A stretch of 44,873 bases of DNA, taken from positions 600,381 to 645,253 of the forward strand of contig NW_003118930.1 in the NCBI RefSeq assembly GCF_000003605.2, given 5' to 3'. Origin of the DNA: Saccoglossus kowalevskii. Taxonomy: Eukaryota > Hemichordata > Enteropneusta > Harrimaniidae. How positions within the stretch are numbered: the first letter of the stretch is position 1; every line of letters starts with the position of its first letter. The notes under the pieces are model-generated. The model saw nothing but the letters and a program-made list of their open reading frames with translations, searched no databases and was not told the origin of the DNA. The position numbers and the translations under genes were made by a program. Shown piece by piece: positions 25,126-37,058 of this stretch.

Positions 25126-26493
25126 TTATTACTGTCAAATCAGTTTGAGATTATTTCGCACACTTTACGAACGTAATCTTGTTTTTAAGCGATGATTTTG
25201 TTATTCAGTTACCAATGCGCATACATAAATGCAATCGCCATATTGATTTCAACCCCACGGTACGCGAACATCGAATGACGTATTTGCAGCGCCCTCACAC
25301 TGAATTAACTCAAAAAAGATCAATTGTCATACAGCCGATATTTTCGTGGTGTCGCAAAAGCGACAATTTTAGTTTATGTAAAATTATTCTAGCATTTATG
25401 ATTTTATCATGCAAATAGCAAAAGTAAAAAAGTACAGCACAACACTAAAACAGTATTATCCATCTATATATAAACCTTTATCATGAATAAATTCTGTGAT
25501 TTTCGCCCAGTAATACTTGTATCAACAACTTCAGCTGATGGTTCTAGTGGTTCGTTTCTCTACTCCTAATTTAATTAGTACGAAGTGAGACAACATTTTG
25601 GCGGAACACGTGTTTAGTCATGTACTACACTAATATCAGAACCGGGTCCATAAAACCTATACGCGCGTGTCTGTTTTAATTTCCGCACATGCCCGTTCAA
25701 GAATAATGCTCCTGTGGCCATTCTACACTCCTAGCCAAAATTCCCACACTTTGTGCTCTCTTGGCTACGAAAATGTATACCTGTGCGAAGCCACATATGC
25801 GTGAAAAATTGATTTTGTTAACATACTGTATTTTCAATTGACGATATGTTCCTATTTCAAATTAAATTATCTCGAGAACGACACGTTTTTACGTTTACAA
25901 AATTTGCTTCTCATGCTTATGTTGTAGATACTGTGGCTATATGTTGCACTGTGAAACTCGATATCCCCACTTTTGTCTCAGATTCAAGACTTAGTAATTA
26001 TATATGCAGATAAGGTATGATTAGTTTTGAAATGTACGTCCTTAGAGAGCCTCTGAGTGGGTCAAACCGTGATCAACCCTGGTTATAGTAATTCCCGTGT
26101 GAAAACATCCATATTTCAGGTCACATTCTCAATGATCTAGGGTGGAATATGGGACTAGGGATGCAAAATGTACTTTGAAATCACCCACGCTTATTAAAAA
26201 TCTTGCGTCAGCTCATATGTGTAATCGAGCGGCACGACGGCGTCAATAAACTAAGCTATCGCGCGATGTTAATTATTAGCATGTTCACCGAAGCAATCAA
26301 TGATGTGAACCCTAGATACCTTTTTTTCTTGAAATGAATTAATTAATTAATTGGCAGTTATTTATCCCCATCCGTCAAAGTGAAATTATCAAAAAAGCGC
26401 ATGCGTCACATGAAATAGATTCTAACCAATCCATTTGAATGGTATACGTATTTGCATATGTTAAATAAAAAATCATTTTCCTTCGCATTTCAG
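25126..26493. other. Probable last intron of the plus-strand gene
   Basis: AT-rich, with no supported coding frame. It ends in the acceptor at 26493 and includes a short ATTA repeat near 26336-26352. Confidence 0.5.
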
Positions 26494-28050
26494 AAATTAC
26501 TGCGGAAGAGAAAACAAGCCAATTCTGAATATCTAGAAACGAGTAAGTGTAAGCTGGAAACGCAGGCGCCGACTATGCTCGAGCAGCTTTCGGGGGCGCT
26601 AACGACGGAGGAGACAAAACCTTTGACGGAACGTTTCTTATCACCGGCTGCTACTTCATCATCGGTATCACACATGCTGCTTCCTAATTATAATACTAAG
26701 TCGAGTGACCTACGGGAAGATCAAATGAGCGAAGGGCGGAGACTCTCAGCCGACAACACCCCCAATAAATACCGTAAATCTAAAATGCGGATAAGTAAAA
26801 GCGTGGATTATGAACGGTTGCCGCAAGACGATCCGAGTAACTCGCCGCCGTGTGAAGTGAAGAACCGAAGCCAAAGCACTTATTTTGATGTGAGAAGCGA
26901 ATCACCACAGAAAACTTTATTCAATGAAAAACAGCAAAAAAGGCCAAGTCTTGGTAGGAAATCACCGCGATCGCCATCAGAAAGTGGAGAAATGTATCGT
27001 AAGTTAAGTGGACTATTACCTTCCGAGGCTGACCCTCTACGCCAACAAGTAACACCTCCAATTCCTGCATTACCTGACAAAAAAACTGAAACAAGGGCCA
27101 CGTCGCTGAGACCAAGGCATCCAACGAAAAAACTCCTTCGAACTAGTAGCGAGTCAGCCATACAAGTTAATCGGTTCAGTCGACAGAAAACAATCAGCTG
27201 CTCGCGACCACAGGCCGAGGGAATTGTATGTTCAAATGACGATCTGCAGCATATCTTAAAACTTGCCAAAAATCACAAAAGGGATACGAAAAAGGAGCCA
27301 ACTAAACGACCAGTTTCGTCAATTGGGAGGCTCATGAGCCTACCAGAATTTATTCCTAACCCTGGAGGAAAAGAAAATGTCAACGGTCGCCGGCAATTAG
27401 CGAATTTTGAGCGTGTTGGCCGCAGCGCCGAAGCACCAGCCGCAACGGGAAATTTGTTATCATCGCCTAGTCTCTCACCGGTTTCAAGTCTGAGCAGCCA
27501 CTCATCGTCAACGTCCTCGACTATCATGAACAAGTCGAATCCGCTGACACACGTCTTAACCAGTTCGTCCACTGAGCACATATTTCCTAATGTAATATAT
27601 GAAGGTAACTATGAAAGCGAGGAGGAAATGCCAGAGTTTGAATTAAAGCCAATTTCAGAAGTAGTGGATGTTGAACACGAGAATATAGAGACTGAAACAG
27701 AGGCATGTGAAACCACCCTCAGTGAAACATCGGCCGCGAAATCATCTGTCGACGACGCGGCAGATATGGCGACTGATCTCAGCAGCATATTGTCAGCATT
27801 CAATCCCGAACTGCTAGGCAAAGCTATTGAAGCTAGACTGGCGGTTGAAATTCAACAACGTGATTCGGACGATAGCGACGAAGATAGTGCGGCGGAAAGC
27901 AAGAAATTACCCCGATCCAAAAAATGTCAACGAGGTGGGGAGACATGGGTGCCAAACCAGGAACAACAAGGAAGCAAATGGCAGAGTCTTTTATCAAAAC
28001 TAAACTTACGTAAAAAAGAAGACAATACAGGCACCGGTGTTAAAGTATAA
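26494..28050 (+). CDS. Terminal coding exon of a Ser/Pro-rich protein, unrecognised
   Basis: This is the longest open frame in the window. The frame is open from 26452, but that first triplet is TTG, and a good acceptor (CCTTCGCATTTCAG, ending 26493) lies inside it. I therefore take the exon as 26494 to the TAA at 28048-28050, which is 518 residues. It begins with a basic KLLRKRKQ. A long Ser/Pro/Lys-rich tract follows, with basophilic-kinase-like sites (RISKS, RTSSES) and SPR/SPS proline-directed sites. There is a Ser-rich run near residues 320-345, acidic stretches (ESEEEMPEFE near 375-385; SDDSDEDSAAES near 460-471) and a basic C-terminus (LNLRKKEDN). No membrane segment or catalytic motif is visible. 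It looks like the disordered cytoplasmic tail of a larger protein whose folded domains are on upstream exons. I do not recognise the family. Confidence 0.85.
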   Translation, partial: KLLRKRKQANSEYLETSKCKLETQAPTMLEQLSGALTTEETKPLTERFLSPAATSSSVSHMLLPNYNTKSSDLREDQMSEGRRLSADNTPNKYRKSKMRISKSVDYERLPQDDPSNSPPCEVKNRSQSTYFDVRSESPQKTLFNEKQQKRPSLGRKSPRSPSESGEMYRKLSGLLPSEADPLRQQVTPPIPALPDKKTETRATSLRPRHPTKKLLRTSSESAIQVNRFSRQKTISCSRPQAEGIVCSNDDLQHILKLAKNHKRDTKKEPTKRPVSSIGRLMSLPEFIPNPGGKENVNGRRQLANFERVGRSAEAPAATGNLLSSPSLSPVSSLSSHSSSTSSTIMNKSNPLTHVLTSSSTEHIFPNVIYEGNYESEEEMPEFELKPISEVVDVEHENIETETEACETTLSETSAAKSSVDDAADMATDLSSILSAFNPELLGKAIEARLAVEIQQRDSDDSDEDSAAESKKLPRSKKCQRGGETWVPNQEQQGSKWQSLLSKLNLRKKEDNTGTGVKV

Positions 28051-28690
28051 ATTAGAAATTGTTCAGATGTAACATGTTTACTCATCGCTGCACCTAACAC
28101 GGATAGTATATCATGACTATGATGATCCAAGAAGGCGACTCCAGAGGAACAATTACTTTTATTGTTACAAATGAATCGGATTACAGTATTAATACTTATT
28201 TTGAGCATGCACACTCATAATAAGCGAGTGTATTTTCATGAACTCTTATTATACAAGCCAGAAGATATTAAGTTTATATGCATGCCATTTACAAACTACA
28301 TTGTGTTTTCTTCAATGTTGATATTCATGCTGCCTGTCTACACAAAAATGATCAAGCTGTTAAATATTTACTGTCTAGAAAGTGCCTCGTTTAACTCAGT
28401 GTTTTGTAATATGATTATAAAGTGACGTTGGTGAGTTATATTTTAATAATTCTTCAATGGGAATTCTTGTTGTGAATTGAGATGAATTTCCAGTCACAAA
28501 GAATGTGTGTACAATTAATTGTTCTGGAGTCTCATCATCACATATAGCGACCGTAAACTTCCGGGTCGAGGCGTTTATCTTATTAGGGGGTCTGAAACAA
28601 GCGCTAGACATCCCTGTTGTAAAATAAAACGTAGTCAAATGATTTACTATAAAACATAAATAAAAATATGCGATACATGCGGGAGTTTGT
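28051..28690 (+). other. Probable 3' UTR of the 26494-28050 gene
   Basis: This AT-rich sequence follows the TAA at 28048 and has no convincing coding frame. Two AATAAA hexamers lie at 28623-28628 and 28659-28664, so cleavage is likely between about 28640 and 28690. The end is inferred from the hexamers only. Confidence 0.5.
28623..28664 (+). terminator. Two polyadenylation signals (AATAAA)
   Basis: AATAAA occurs at 28623 and again at 28659, about 570-610 bases after the stop codon of the plus-strand terminal exon. They are the first plausible pair of canonical hexamers in the right orientation and could give alternative 3' ends. Confidence 0.45.
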
Positions 28691-31600
28691 AAAGTGCAGT
28701 ATCGTGGTTCGTTTTAAATCTTGGAACGTAAAAAAAAATAACAACAGCTAAGACGGTAGGGGAGAAACAACTGAGCCGATTTTGCTCACCCATAATAATC
28801 AGAAAACCACAATATAATGATTAATGGGTGGCACAGTACTATTTATTGCATTTTTTAGTTTTCATTTAATAGTTCGGCAACTATTCGATTGTTTGAAATG
28901 TAGTTTCAAATGCGAGGCATTGAAAGAACTATCTAAAGCAATACGTAGTATAGTTATATTTCTTCCAATGGCCACTAAACCACAATGGAAGAGAACACAC
29001 ATTTATTAATACCAAACGCTATGCTACCATATATATCGTACTATATATATACCTTAGAGTTAGATTGAATGTTGGATGCTTTCAGTCTGGTAAAATGAAT
29101 ATTAACACATGCAAGCCATCGAAGAGTTTCAAGAAACACCCTCGGGGTTCAGAAACGTGTTACTCGCCAAATAATTAACGAAGACATGTTCATAGTATCA
29201 TAGTAAATTCTGCAGGTGTGAGACCTGTCTTAATCTGGGCATTAGCTAGCTCTTGCAAGGATTGTATTTTACTGGTGTGTTTTCTGAAAAAAATACACTA
29301 CTGATAAAAAATGTTACATGTTGAACTCATGACATCATCGTGTGTTAATGAATAAAGTATTGGTATAATTGTGTATATATAAAAAATGAAATGAAACAGA
29401 CCAAACTTCAACACTTAGTATAACAATTTGCAGGTCAAATTGACGGTTTTTAAAATTTGTACGATCTAACAGTAGAAAACATTGTCGAATTCACATACAT
29501 ATATATACTGAAGTGAATAATTTAGATTTGTTAAGTCACTGCAGGTATGACAGTATAAGTTGCCTGGAATAACGACTTCATACAATATACTTTTTAGATG
29601 GAACAGATATGTTATAATTTCGCTTTTTACATTCTATATTAACGGGAATAATTTGTATTTATAATATTTGGGAGGAATATTATATTTGAATGTTATTGAT
29701 GTGAATTGCTGAAACATGCCAGATAGCATAATAAAGAATGTCCTATTTAAGGTTAATATACAATTGTCCGAATGGTTACTGGGATACTGATTAAGCATCT
29801 GCGGTCTGTTTAATATCAGAGGAAATAGTATTATAGGAAATAATAATTCCATGACGTCAAATGTGGAATATTCAATTACTATTATATAACTATATGGTTT
29901 GGGGACAATATCAACATGCATGTTTGTTCCAGTTGTGTGAGTAATGAGTCTGTATGACTTGTGATGCAGTCGCTTTTTTTTATAGTGAACCCAATTTGTC
30001 TACAGTTTTGAATCAATGTGATCCCCCGTACTTACGTGGTTTTCAACACGCACGTAGTATCTAATCAGTTGCCTCATCACATGATTAATCTGGTGGATTA
30101 GTAACACGAACTTTTTTTTGTTTCAGCTAATCACACCATGAATACATATCGTCAAATTGTCTTTGATGTCGTGTATTTGAATCAATAATTTAGTGGCGTA
30201 CAATGTAAAATAGTCCACACATTACAAGGGTGTGGTTGAAATAGAAGTTGTTATACATGTACGTGGAATATAATGTGTGTGCAACGAATAGCAATTATAT
30301 TTTCCTGTGATCATTACATCATTCACGTTCATATCTCAGTAGCTTCCCTGATAACGCATAGCTTCGAGGCAATGCAGTAGATGTTCATTATTTGACGAGG
30401 TTAAAGCTATACAGCAGCCGATTTTATGCAATGGTTTGCGCGACGTGGTAGGTATTCATTAGATGATAGAAGTTTCGTCTCGGAATGGCATCTCAAAACG
30501 TAGAATATTACAAGGAACACTTACTATTTTCATCACAGGGCATCACCTTTCTCGGGCCTCCATATGCATGGACGGTATTATAGAGTTAATATTATTTGCG
30601 TCGTGCGTGTGTGTATGTGTGTGTGAATTACCGATTGCTTCAAAGTATCAAAACCTGACTACCTACATACGTCCTATTAGACATTTAGCAAATAGATCTA
30701 CTGACTCATTCTACGTTTGATCTGAACGATAGTGATGTTTTAGTTTTACAGTTAAATCCTAACAAGATTCGCTAGAAAATCTGTTTGAAAAACATACAGT
30801 AGGATAATTCTGCAAAGCCCTGTATTCATAGAATTCAAGGGTGGCGCTCGGTACCAGTTGCTCCCCGCCTGGAACGCATTGAATACGCTCCACGGGGAAA
30901 TTATATAATCAGACACACGTCTACTATGCTGCTTCCGAAATGATTCGGTGAAAAAGCGCACATATGCTACTTCTTGAGCTCGTTATTTAGCCCGTTAAAA
31001 TACGTACCTGATAATTCAAGATTAATCCCGTCGATAGTCCACGGTTTGGTGATATCAATCCCAAGAGGTCATTCTTTTAATTGTGTTTGATTTGAACATA
31101 TTGACACGGAAAATACGCAAAAACGCTTTTTTGAAATTTGAAAACATGTTTATTACACGTTGCGAAAAAAAAAAATCAGGCGATTAAAATCAGTGCGATA
31201 GTAGTGTGTTCAAAGCGTTGGCGGCTCGTATAATTGTAGTCGCATGTACCTTAAGTGGTGTTTATCGGCGACTATAAACGTCTAACAAAGAATCGGCAGA
31301 CTGTGAACTCTCCGGGGTTGGTCAGAAAATAATACATGCTTCCCTGGCACCGTTTCACGGATCAATCAATGTGTTGTGAATTGCGACAGATTCAATTTTC
31401 ACCTGTTAACGGTCTCGACAACAGAATCAGTCTACTCTCACAAGATACCAAGTGGGAAATAACATATACAATATATCAAAATGTCATGTGTTTTTTGAGA
31501 GTGGAGGCATAAATAATTCTATCTTCTTTCAATTTGAATCCATTGGTGTTATGCGTCATGGTAATTATTATAAAGCATCGTGGGAATGCTGATAATTATT

Positions 31601-32045
31601 TGTATATAACTATTCAATGAAATGTGTTGAACTTCAGAACATACCGAAATACGTGGGCGTAGAATCTTTTCTACTTTAAGAGACACGACAATGAAGTAAT
31701 ATCTGCACAATATTCTAGTTAATCTTATCTACAATGAGACATACATGTGTTATCAGTCGGCACAATCCACTACTTAACACAGTCAGTAATATGCGAATGC
31801 AATGTGAATACATGCAGAGAACTTAACCAAATTGATCAGAGACCTCCCATAAGCCAGGTTATGTCTGTTTTTAATGGAGACCGCGTCAGCGGTGCTTAGT
31901 GGAGGAGAACGAACACATCATGGGCCGAGTTATATATTTTATTTAGGCATTCTGTTAGAAACTGCCAAGATATCACGATCTCCTGTGTCCTCATTATCTG
32001 CCTTGAATGGGTTTCGTTCGAGGAAGATATGTACATTTCGGTAAG
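28691..32045. other. Intergenic AT-rich DNA
   Basis: No supported gene was found. A short TG-rich tract lies near 30603-30624 and TA-rich runs near 29026-29052. Confidence 0.5.
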
Positions 32046-32299
32046 CATGGTAGAATATTCTACAACGTATTACTATTCTTGAAAGTAAACATATTTTGGA
32101 ATGAAAGTACTACTATTCCAGAATGAATGTGACCATATTTTGGGATAAATGTACCAATAGTCTAGAACTGACATTACCATATACTGGAATAAAATTATCC
32201 TTAATCTAGAATGAACGTAGCCACATTAGCGACTCGAGCACATATGAACGTAGTCATATTCTGGTATAAAATACAACAACTCTATAATAAGCATCATAA
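32046..32299 (+). repeat. Degenerate 44-bp tandem repeat, about six units
   Basis: Units start at 32046, 32090, 32134 and 32178 (each exactly 44 bp), then a shortened 33-bp unit at 32222 and a 45-bp unit at 32255. The unit is roughly CATATTTTGGAATAAA, then GTACTATTCTAGAATGAACGTAGC-like sequence split by substitutions. The exact period with strong divergence indicates an old minisatellite. Confidence 0.75.
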
Positions 32300-35200
32300 C
32301 ATGCTTGAATAAAGTGCCGAAAGTTTTCAATTCAAGCAACAATATTCTGAAAGATTCCGGGATAAGAAAACACAATAAAAACATCAATGTGATATGGGAC
32401 AGGAAATGGAGCACACCTGAGACAATATTACACACAATGTGAATCGATTTGGCCAAAATAAAATGGGGCATAAATTCGGCTGTGTAATTAATAAGATAAT
32501 CAGTTGATTAGCCATTGATAGTCCGAAGTGATATTTTGCTCTATCGATGTTATTATTTTCAACCCTAACAAAATTACATCCCGCCATTTTGTTTTGTTTT
32601 CGGTCTGGATCATTCCAGTTATATGCCAACAAATACACGAGTCTAAATTTTACCCATACGCCACAGATCGCGAACGGCAAAATATAATTTGCAAAGTGAC
32701 AACAATTCAAACGAAAAATTAGAACTAAAATGTGAAAGATAAATATACTGTCACACGTGATTCGAGGCATAATTTTGGACCTAACTACAGTTGCTCGCCG
32801 TATTTGAGAGCACGAATATACTGTTTACGAGAAGAAGGGAATAAAAACGAATAGGAATTGCGTAACGGACGTGCACGGACAACGTAATGCCAGAAATAGA
32901 TTTAATTACTGTTATTTCTTAATTGAATTCTCGTTAAAAATATTTATTTAATATATAATTTGGTATTGATATCAATAAATCAACACGAAAATATTAATAT
33001 CACTGAAATGTTGTGTGTTTTGCTATTTTCATAAGTACTCTCTGCGATCTCTTCGCAATGATGTAATAAATTAGAACTTGCATTTAAATTCGCAGTATGT
33101 CAATGACTTCAACATCTGTCGTAGTTTCCTCAGTTAATTTAAGCAGTCATAGTAATTGCAATGGCCTTCGAAGTTTTCTTCGAAACTACTATAGATTTTA
33201 GTAGTACGGCTTGGAGTCATTTTCACACGAATATTCAGAATAATACAAGCACAACCTGAAATTACACACATGGCGGTATGAATATACAAAGAAAATACCA
33301 ATACATAGTGTAGATGGAGTACACACGCTGGGGTTAAATGACCGTGTTTAATGAGTTTATTCTAGACATTCGTGCGAGTGTTTTTGTAAACAAGCATCAA
33401 AGCATCGGATTCAGAAATCGTCCTACTGGTAGCTGTCATTCACGTTTCCATTCCCAGCATGCCTGATAATATGCGGGTGAACGGAGTAAACAGCGACGAG
33501 TTATTGTTATACATTACATCAATGTACCGGAATACTGTGTAATCCAAGTGGAAAAAAAACACGTTTTATAATTAGGGGTGACTCTCATGTCAATGACACC
33601 ACGCTGACACTCATACGTCTATGCAATGTACGTCGAACGCTAGAATGATGATTGACGAGATCTTAGAAGCGGGGATAGTAACATTATAGAGCCTTGAGAG
33701 CACGGCAATTGTTAAATTCAATAATACACAGCTCACGCTAGAAGAAGGCACATAAAAAAGAGCCAACATTTGATTGATAGGCTTGGTGGTGCGTTCTCTA
33801 TTGACGGATAATGAATGTGCACGATCTATGTGGTTGAGAGGAACAGGCTCATATCAACTTTTAGCTCACTGAAACATAGAGTTGCCAAACTACGACCACT
33901 GGACGAACAGACACGAGTGATTAGATCTTACTGCTAAGTAGAATTAAAGTCGAAACCTGGGCCAGTTTTCCTAGTTCAGTTGGAAGATAGAGATTGCATT
34001 TTGGTTGGTGAGCGGGAGTATTTGGGATTAAAATAGAATTGAATAAAGCAGAATGAAAATTAGTCGAATGTTCTACGTTAGACAGGGGATGACAGGTTTG
34101 TTTATGTTGCGTTTTAAGTGTAATTTTGTTTTTAATCAAGCTTGCAGTTATTTAGTTTCAGTTTCCCCCAAATATATGACTTAAACGTTGAATAGACGCT
34201 GTCTGTATTATGTAATAGTTTTTATTTTGTTTTACTATTGTGCGCATGCGTAATAAAAAGTTGAGAACCATAAAGCAGCCATCTCGTGTTCATGTGTCGT
34301 TATTGTCCCAGTCGAAGGGCAAATACATTACACTGTTATTACGTTCAGTTGGTGTTTATTTACATTAATCCTTATTTATAATAGTTTTAAAGGATTTAAG
34401 GATTTTCCATGTGTTGGCATAGCAAGGTTATAGACCAATAGTAGAATTTTAATATTCTGAGAATTAATTTAAAAAATGTTTTTTTTTTCTTAAAATTTTA
34501 AATTTGTATTTTAATTGTCTAGATGATTCGTTATTGTTATTGTTAATTGTTATTTGAGATTTATATAATATACCTTGCTAAAATGTTATGGACATTTTAA
34601 CCTATATGATAAAAAAATAAGAAAATTAGAAAATCAATCCCGCCACATTTTTTTCGTCATGTACGTGTTGCGGTATGTGTATGATGTTTGGGTGTCCAAT
34701 TGACCATGACCTTCCGTTATCTAATGAGCAACGACAACAAACAACCTAAGTTTTAAATCTGAAAATTGTTGTTTTTTTTCAAATCATTTGAATTTATCTC
34801 AAAATTGTGTTAGTAATCATTTAGGGGTAAACACGAACCCTTAAGTCTTGTTTTTTTTGCCCTATGCCATTTATCAAGATACACTTTTGTTAACTTTGAC
34901 AGACGTAGGATTAGGAGTTGTATTGGAATTAAAATACTCGGCAAGCTGAGGAAGGCGAGGGAAGTTGATACGAATTTAATGACAGTAAGGCGCAGTGCAT
35001 GGAATACTCATGCTACTCGGCTTCGATTTACGTCATCATCAACTCATACCAGTTCAGAATTGAAGCTGCCTGAGAATTGAGCATAGCCTCACAAAAATCC
35101 CATCTGTTTTAAAACTTTAAAAAGCTCAAAGGGAGAGTTTTAAAATAGAAAGCTGTATACCAAGAATTAAAAAAAAAAACTGTAATAAAACTAGCAATAC

Positions 35201-36960
35201 TAATCTGAGGTCTGATAAAATGGCATGTTTCAAATATCCATGTCAAGTACTTATACGCGTAGCCATGGTGATCTGGAAATGTCAAACGAACCATCGGATT
35301 CTGGATAAACGGAGGTGTCACTTTAGGTGTGTTACGATATAGATTAGGGACATTACTATGACAAATTAACTTCTGAAAATTAATGTTTTTATTATACCAT
35401 AATGATATTTAAATGTTGTGTCGATTTGAAGCGTGTTTGCTCCCTGAGACTGATTACACTCTGATATGCCGTGGAACAGAAACTCGTCCTTCATGTCTTC
35501 AGACAATTGTGACGACCTTTTTTTTATCTTCTTTCCAAATTGGTTTAATTTATATTGTAGGGTGATTTAATGCATTCAAACTCGCATGTGTAATCAATTA
35601 CGTCATGTTAATCTTCTTCTACTTGATGTCATTTAAATAGATCAGCACGCGTAAAATCTTAATGAGAAAGCGTGTGCATAATTCGCCTGTTACGACATTG
35701 TCAAGGCACAGGGTTGACCACGAATTGAATAAAACTCGTTCGTGTCAGTGCGTTATATATACCGAGTTAGCGGTCTCAGCTGTGAAATCCTAATACGACT
35801 AAACCCCTTTTATTCATATTCTTCCGATAAATAGAATACATTGACGTGCAGTTGAGATTCGCGAATGTCTCGTGTTAGTCTATCATATTACATACTGTCC
35901 ATAGAGAAAGCCACTTATACCTACAAGTAATCCCTCATTACCTTGGTATTCGTGCGCTCAGTTACACTCTACTCAGAAATACGGAGAAAAGAAATATTTG
36001 ATTGAGTTTCTTTTCTTGGGAGTACATATTACGTATGTATTATTCAGTTCCTGTGGATGAACACGCCAGCCATATTCCGAGTTGACATGGAAATGTCATA
36101 CTCGATCGCTTTTATTGAAGTGATATTCAATAAGTTAGTCACATTAGAATTCATCACATGAATGTTTACTCTATATCAGCAAAGCCAATGAATTACAATA
36201 GACCTAATGTATCAGCTTCTATAGTTTTGAAGAACGTCTAGCAAAGTTATAATGGGGGTAACTGATCGGTAATAAAACGTACATAATATAGTCAATAATG
36301 ATAAACAAAATCTGCACAAGAAATACAATTATTCCTGAACATTAACGACTGTTCACACCTAAGTTAATCTTTAATTGTATCACATAATATTACGATTTGT
36401 GGAAGTTTATGGTTAATAGACCAATATAAACTTTGTTATTACGAGAAAAGGATTAATGTTCATTCATGAGAAACATCCAAAGTAATTGCACTCGAATCCT
36501 AGCAATCTTATAATTCCCTTCAAGAATGTTAACTTGACGATGTTTCTGGAGACGGTTTAATTATAATACCGTAGGAATACTGAGGGAATCAAATTTAATA
36601 TCCAATCAAATTTACTGTCTAATATTGACATCCATATCTATCTTCATTTATGAGGGGATGTCGCTAAAGAAAAAAAGAAAGGCAGTATCCGCCCTTTTTT
36701 TATTTCCCAGAGGGATTTCTTCACGCTCATCTAACAGTGTACTGGTTTCACAGCCTGGGAGTCTACGCAGACGCTAATCGATCATTATACACCTCTTCAC
36801 GTGTCTCGCTCCTCATTCATTTATATATGTTCTTTGCCGTTACAATGCTAGTTAAGTCTTCACGTAATTAACTATCGACATCATCGACCTTTCGGTTATT
36901 GCACACCACGCTTCATACGTCACAAAGGTGCAGATCGGTAAATCATGCTACTTGCTTTGC
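32300..36960. other. Intergenic AT-rich DNA
   Basis: No supported gene was found. The longest frame (32384-32770, minus strand) has no recognisable motif or splice context. TTCGAA and CTACTA/TAGTAG inverted words occur near 33167-33206. Confidence 0.5.
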
Positions 36961-37058
36961 ACCCACAACATTATTGGTTGTGAGAGGGTGGAGCGGCAAA
37001 CACTCATCGCGAGTCTCTCTCGCACTCATCGAGATTTTGGCGGCCATTCGCGGTTAAG
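36961..37058 (+). promoter_or_regulatory. Candidate CpG-rich promoter and untranslated first exon
   Basis: A sharply GC/CpG-richer patch carries an inverted CCAAT box (ATTGGTT, about 36973) and a direct repeat of CACTCATCG. It also has a YY1-like GGCGGCCATT and ends in TTAAG|GTAAATAAG (GT at 37059). The layout resembles a TATA-less promoter with a non-coding first exon on the plus strand. No downstream coding exon was identified. Confidence 0.3.

Noticed and set aside
26490-28214. Several minus-strand frames of 60-129 codons
   Set aside because: They lie antisense to the strong plus-strand exon and have low-complexity composition mirroring it.
32384-32770. 128-codon minus-strand frame
   Set aside because: It is hydrophobic from AT-rich composition, with no family motif and no supporting splice sites.
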